Source: Ecdyonurus torrentis (Eukaryota; Arthropoda; Insecta; Ephemeroptera; Heptageniidae). From it: a stretch of 64,000 nt of DNA. Both the position numbers and the translations under genes were made by a program. The notes beneath the pieces were generated by a model. It was given only the letters and a program-made list of their open reading frames with translations, was not told the origin of the DNA and ran no database searches. The stretch covers positions 39,323,787-39,387,786 of the forward strand of contig OX439127.1 of NCBI GenBank assembly GCA_949318235.1. Direction: 5' to 3'. How positions within the stretch are numbered: position 1 is the stretch's first letter; the number at the start of each line of letters is the position of its first letter. Of this stretch, positions 57,727 to 64,000 are shown one piece after another.

Positions 57727-59440
57727 ATGTGTGTGTGTGTGTATGAATAATTACAATATGAATAATTTATAATCCCATATTAAATTTTCAACTTGTCGTT
57801 TGTTAAAAAATTGTAGCTATGGGCTGATTATTTTTTTATTTTTTTTTTTTAATTTGAGTGTTTATCACAAGTTGCGTGAAAAAAAATCCCTATCTCCCCA
57901 ATAACATTGGCCTAGTACAATTATACCATATACAAATTTTTGTAAAATATTATTTATAAAATACTACCTACTTTTTTGCTTCTTGTTAAAATTAAATCTT
58001 CGTAAAAGTGCTATGCAGATGTGAACTGTTATAACTAATATTAGTATTACTCTGACTCGGCTTGAGTTAGTAAAACAGACAATGACGAAGTGTTTTCTTA
58101 TACTGCTCTTGCTTTCATTCAAGCGTTAATAAATAATTTAACTTTAGTGTGAATACGTGCATGTATGCAGTATGTCTGACAACGTTAAACATAACTGCTA
58201 ATTCAGCTTCTTGAAGTATGATGACTGCAAAGTGCAAAATATTGCGACGCTTCTGTTTATTTTTTATTTTTTTATTTGTGTTCAATGTAATTCAGATTTT
58301 GAGCAGCAATGTTTTATAAGAGAGCTATTCAGTATAGTTAATTGCTGAGTTATATGATTTATTTTTTATTTATAATATCTATTATATTAATAAACTGATG
58401 TTAGTATTTTTGTTTCCCAATTTTGGACAGCGTAGGAAATTATGTCAAAACAATGTCAGCAAGCACATTTTATACGAAAAGTTCTCTAAGAAAGACTATA
58501 TAGAGCAAAGTTTGTTTGTATATATAGATACAACACTTGCATGCACCTGAGCTCACGACTATAGTAAGAATGCTATATAGCATTGTTGTTCATATAAACA
58601 GTTGTAGAATTTGAAACTCTGAGGCCACCACAATAAAAAGGCTATAGACAGAGAATTTCTACGCCTTCTTATGCCTTTTTGCTAATAAGAACCAAATTCA
58701 GTATATGATATATTATGTTATATATTACATAATGTTTGCGAACTTCATCAGCCGCCCCCAACTTTACTCCCTTTTATCCCATTGCTCGTGGCTGAGTATT
58801 CAGCAGTACATTACATGCACACCTTCTCTCTCTCTCTCAAAGATATTATTTTGCCGTCTAGTTTGGAGTTTGCTATGATGGTTTGCTATGAGTTTTCCAG
58901 ACATGGGATGAGAGAGACAGTGAGAGAGAGAGATAGACAGTGTGAGAGAGAGAGAGAGAGGGAGAGAGAGAGAGAGAGAGAGATAGTTAGGTGCAATTGT
59001 GCAAGAGTCAAATGTCAATCGGGCAAACATATTTTGGTTCATATACTTAAAAGAGATCGAGATATGAAGGCGGAGAGATGCAGCCAGTGGGGATAATAAC
59101 TTTCATGATGACAAAATCCGTTCCAGCCACTTCATTAGGGCGGCCGAGTTCACTACAGTTTTGCGCCTGCTAATATAAAAATATGCAACCAGTTGCGAGG
59201 TTAAGTGCTACTGGTTGCATAAGCTATATCCTCATTGCAGGAGCTATCTCGGATTGGCTGAATAGGTTACAGAGTCGTATGACTTAAACCCAAACATGTA
59301 TTGATATAATGTGTTTTTTATACAATAAAGAAGGCCTATTTTGAATTGAATTGAATAAAACCTATTATACGAAACTGAAAAAAGAAAAAAAAAAAAAAAA
59401 AAAACTGAAATAAATATATAATAAGTACTGTATGTACAAT
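57305..59440. other. Gene-free stretch
   Basis: AT-rich, with a GT array (57709-57742) and impure GA arrays (58912-58982). A small imperfect hairpin (atgcaacca / tggttgcat) lies at 59182-59220. No gene seen. Confidence 0.5.
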
Positions 59441-59445
59441 GTACA

Positions 59446-59650
<205 letters not shown>

Positions 59651-59671
59651 TGTGTGTAGTGTGTAGTGTGT

Positions 59672-61101
59672 ACTGTTGTTTATTATATATTAATAATAAT
59701 AATGTTTAATCTTCTTGAAATAATATGATAAAATTAAATCTCATTTATATTGCTCTTTTCTGTATATCTCTCTATTATGTGTCTCTAAACATAAATGAAA
59801 TAAAGATAAAGAAAATTCAATAAAGACATATAATGATTAAAACAATTATTTATGTCTTACATTACAACTAAACAAAAAGAAGCTAAACTAAAGAAACAAA
59901 AGAAAAATTGAAAAATTTGAAATTTTAAGAAAAAATTTCGAATAGCCATAAGTTTAACCAGAGTTTAACCCAGTAAATTTAGTACAATTTACCCAAATCT
60001 GAGTAAAAATTTCTCTCCGTGTGAGCGCGCATTTTTTTCTTCAATATATTTTACTATATGATAGGTCTTGTATATTATATCATTGAGGGTCAGCATTGGC
60101 TCTGTTTTATGTGGATATTTTATTAGCGGCGACACTCAATTCTTTGAAGTGTAAAATTATGGAACTAAACTTAAAAATGAAATTGTTGATACTTATGCTT
60201 CTTTGACCTCATTGATAATTATTATAAAGAATGTACGATATACTTAAAGAATTACATAAGAGTTGCAATTAAGATCATTAAAAAAGGTATGTATGTATTA
60301 TTATTATGTAACTTAGTAACATATTATAAATTTATTTATAAATTCACATTTTTTTATATTATTTATTTTCAATTACAGATTATCATAGATCATATTATAT
60401 AGTATACTTCATTAGTTTTTCTTATCGCAGTAAAATGCCTGCTTGTGATTTGAGTTGCAAACTTTTTTTTTTTTTTCAATATAGTTGAGTTATAGTTATA
60501 ACTATTATATATAGCGATAGTTACGAAAATGATATAATCTTCTCAAAGCACACAGTTATTAAATTTAGCAAAATAATTGTAACTAAAATTATTACTCGAT
60601 GGCACAAATTTTGAAGCATGATGCATGCATGCAGCAGCACGACGTGCTAAATGCTCGAGTGGGAGTTGTTACATGCAAGTGCGCAATGCGTGCACATGCA
60701 TGTGTATATATTATAGTAATGATTAAATACACCAAACACATATTACTCATAAAAGTATATCAACAGTTCTTGACTGGCAGCCATACAGCTCGCATCGTAA
60801 AATTTTACAAAAAGTGACCATCAAGAATACTTATACTTATAATTTGTGTAAAAGTTCAACAAATGAAATATTCCTTATAAATCTTATATATTATTTTTAA
60901 TGTTGGTTAGTATTGAATTTTTATTTTAAGCTATGCAACTTTTACATACTTTACTTTACTTTTTTTTTCTTCTTCTTCTTCTTCTTTTCATTATTCAAAA
61001 TATCCCAAATTTGAATGCAAATTAATATTATATAACGTTACCAAACTATTTCACGCTTCACACCGCATGCACTTGCACTATATGTTTATTGACATTGATT
61101 G

Positions 61102-61105
<4 letters not shown>
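59672..61105. other. Gene-free stretch
   Basis: No supportable gene. A 72-codon frame from 60599 (MAQILKHDACMQQHDVL...) lies in a slightly GC-richer patch but lacks any other support. Confidence 0.5.

Positions 61106-61106
<1 letters not shown>

Positions 61107-61178
<72 letters not shown>
61107..61178. repeat. (TA)n microsatellite
   Basis: About 36 TA units. Confidence 0.95.
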
Positions 61179-61180
<2 letters not shown>

Positions 61181-62680
61181 CACCTTCTTTGTTATAAGAG
61201 GTTCAGGTTTTTGGTAATATATACAAATGCTCCCTTTTAGAGACCATCTGGATATCTAATAATTTGGATATCTATGTTTGTTTCTTTTATTCTTATTTAA
61301 AAATGTGGATACGCAATTGTTATTATCATAAAATATAATAATCTTGTCTTTCTGATTCGTTTGGTGCATCTCTTTTAGTTTTATTATTATTATTTAATGT
61401 CAGCATAGAATTTTAAACATTTTTGTCACTTTTTTATATAATTTTACTTATTTATATATACATATAAAAGTTCCTGTCCACTTAATCATGAAACTGAAAA
61501 GGTCATCGTATGCTTTCTTTGTTTCAAAATTAAGTAAAACAGCTCTAGAAAAAGTACGCGATTTTTTTTTCTTTTATATATACCACATACATTTTTTTAA
61601 ATTAAAACCTCAATCGAATATGTGCGTTTCTTCAGCATATTTCAATGCTTTCAAGCGCACAAATTTCACGCAGACAAAAACCTTAAAAAGATAGACATAA
61701 AATACAAATCCATTCTTATTATACCACTAGATTGGAGTACGACACAGTATGTTAGAGGAAGGATCCAAAACTTTTCGGAAGAAAATTTCCTAGCTTTTGA
61801 TCTTTACTTTAGAATAAGCTGAGATTGAAATCAGTGACTGATAAGGAACAAACAAACATACAAACAAACATTTTTTCACGTTTTTAGTCACTTTTTGTAC
61901 CCTCTACAGTACCTTCCCCCCTCCCTTTTTTTTGGGAGGGTAAAAACATAAGTTAAAAAGCTGGAATCTACATTATTTCCCTTCACTATTATACATTATA
62001 CACAAGCGCACTATGTTCTATAATATACTTACCAGCGTATTCAAGCATTTTTTGAAATTATATAATATAATAACTTTTGATAAGTTTGTTTTTCTCCATT
62101 GACGGGACGCAGAAACGGCTTACAACAGGCTTCAATTCGTGGGAAAAATCTTTGATAACACAAATTAGTCTTTCACGAAATACATATAATATATATATAT
62201 TTTAATTTTGATGTATTAATAAAGATAAAATATAACAACAATGAACTGCTATTTATTAAATTTAAAAATTGATTTCCTCAATACTTGTATTACACACGAG
62301 GATATATATGTTATGTCTTATGTAATTGATAATGTAATGTATAACTAGTTATGCATATTATGCAACTTTGTGGCTCCGATGGGCGCGATGGAGGAGAAGG
62401 ATGTGGGGTAGGGGCAAACTGTACGAATAAATTGCGGGTAATAAGGGGATGGCCTTTAGCCACCGAGATTGCACGAACGCAAGCTGCAGTATGGCGATAC
62501 CAATTTTAATTTTCTTCATGATAACAATTTCAACAATAAATTTAATTTATAAGTTGCTCAAATGATATACCAAATTTAATTCACTAGTATATACTAGTAT
62601 AATATAAATATATTATATATATACATATGTATAAAATATATACTAGTATATATTTTAATATTTATACGTTATAGGATTTA
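61179..62680. other. Gene-free stretch
   Basis: AT-rich, with a GC-richer patch at 62365-62505 (gatgggcgcgatggaggaga) of unknown nature and an acaaacaaac repeat at 61849-61870. No gene seen. Confidence 0.5.
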
Positions 62681-62682
62681 TA

Positions 62683-62753
62683 GGCCAGGTTTTCTTAACC
62701 GCGGTGCACTGGTGCTCCGCGAGAGGTTTTCAGGGGTGCTTCACAGTGTAAAG
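62683..62753. mobile_element. hAT-type terminal fragment
   Basis: ccaggttttcttaaccgcgg followed by gtgctccgcgagaggttttc resembles the 5' end of hAT elements (CAGxGTTTCTTAACC, then a GGT(G)CTCCGCGAGAGG block). The partner end was not found in the window. Confidence 0.4.
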
Positions 62754-62854
62754 AAAAAAGTTGGATTAAAAAGAGTAAGGAAGAACAAATAAAAAATTAG
62801 AAAAAAAAATTTAGATTAAAAAAATATATACATAATCATAATATAATATAATAT

Positions 62855-62880
62855 ATTAGGAACATATATATGTTCCTAAT
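62855..62880. repeat. Perfect 26-bp palindrome
   Basis: The 13-base half attaggaacatat is followed directly by its reverse complement atatgttcctaat. No spacer. Confidence 0.9.
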
Positions 62881-62944
62881 TTTTAAACAATACAGAAAAG
62901 TCACAACTTTCATAATTAATATTGTAAAACTGAATATATAATAT

Positions 62945-62945
62945 A

Positions 62946-63016
<71 letters not shown>

Positions 63017-63021
63017 ACTGT
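62945..63021. repeat. (TA)n microsatellite
   Basis: About 38 TA units with one phase break. Confidence 0.93.
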
Positions 63022-63993
<972 letters not shown>

Positions 63994-64000
63994 CCACAGA

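Noticed and set aside
60599..60817. 72-codon ORF with Cys, His and Met residues
   Set aside because: No supporting context; GCATGC-rich local sequence explains the composition.

Overview
This is nuclear DNA from an animal-like eukaryote. Genes are split by GT-AG introns and end near AATAAA signals. The background is very AT-rich and crowded with long microsatellites (CA/GT, CT/GA, TA, CATT, CTT, GGAAA). The mobile DNA is animal-type: Tc1/mariner, hAT and piggyBac-like elements, many small palindromic elements (MITEs) and a non-LTR reverse transcriptase relic. The phylum cannot be read from the sequence; an invertebrate fits best. There are no operons, bacterial signals, CRISPR arrays or RNA genes that I can support.

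Layout. 1-11.2 kb: no gene; microsatellites, a 1.4-kb palindromic mariner relic (4668-6081), a near-perfect 226-bp palindrome (8825-9050), a second palindromic mariner-like relic (9598-10327) and a GC-richer unclassified block (7645-8050). 11.2-17.3 kb: a five-exon gene for a predicted 563-residue glutamine-rich protein with seven copies of an N-M-Q-W-type motif. 18.3-49 kb: five plus-strand genes for small single-pass membrane proteins, with CDS at 18325-18783, 23372-25135, 33767-37244, 39535-40884 and 45540-45782. A sixth, at 57221-56784, is on the minus strand. Between them lie a piggyBac-like element, a palindromic element that supplies the end of one reading frame, and a nested hAT complex (31.8-33.4 kb). 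49-55 kb: weak ORFs and a LINE relic. 57.3-64 kb: no supportable gene.

The most notable feature is the run of six small membrane proteins of 80-152 residues in about 40 kb. None matches a family I recognise. Three (23372, 33767, 39535) have a central membrane span and a splice junction in the same phase (2) 10-15 residues after it. The other three (18325, 45540, 57221 minus) end in a C-terminal membrane anchor, and each has a splice donor just after the stop codon, giving spliced 3' UTRs. They may be diverged paralogues or a functional cluster of membrane adaptors or microproteins; the sequence alone cannot decide. Exon models were built by hand from splice consensus and frame continuity and have not been checked against transcripts.
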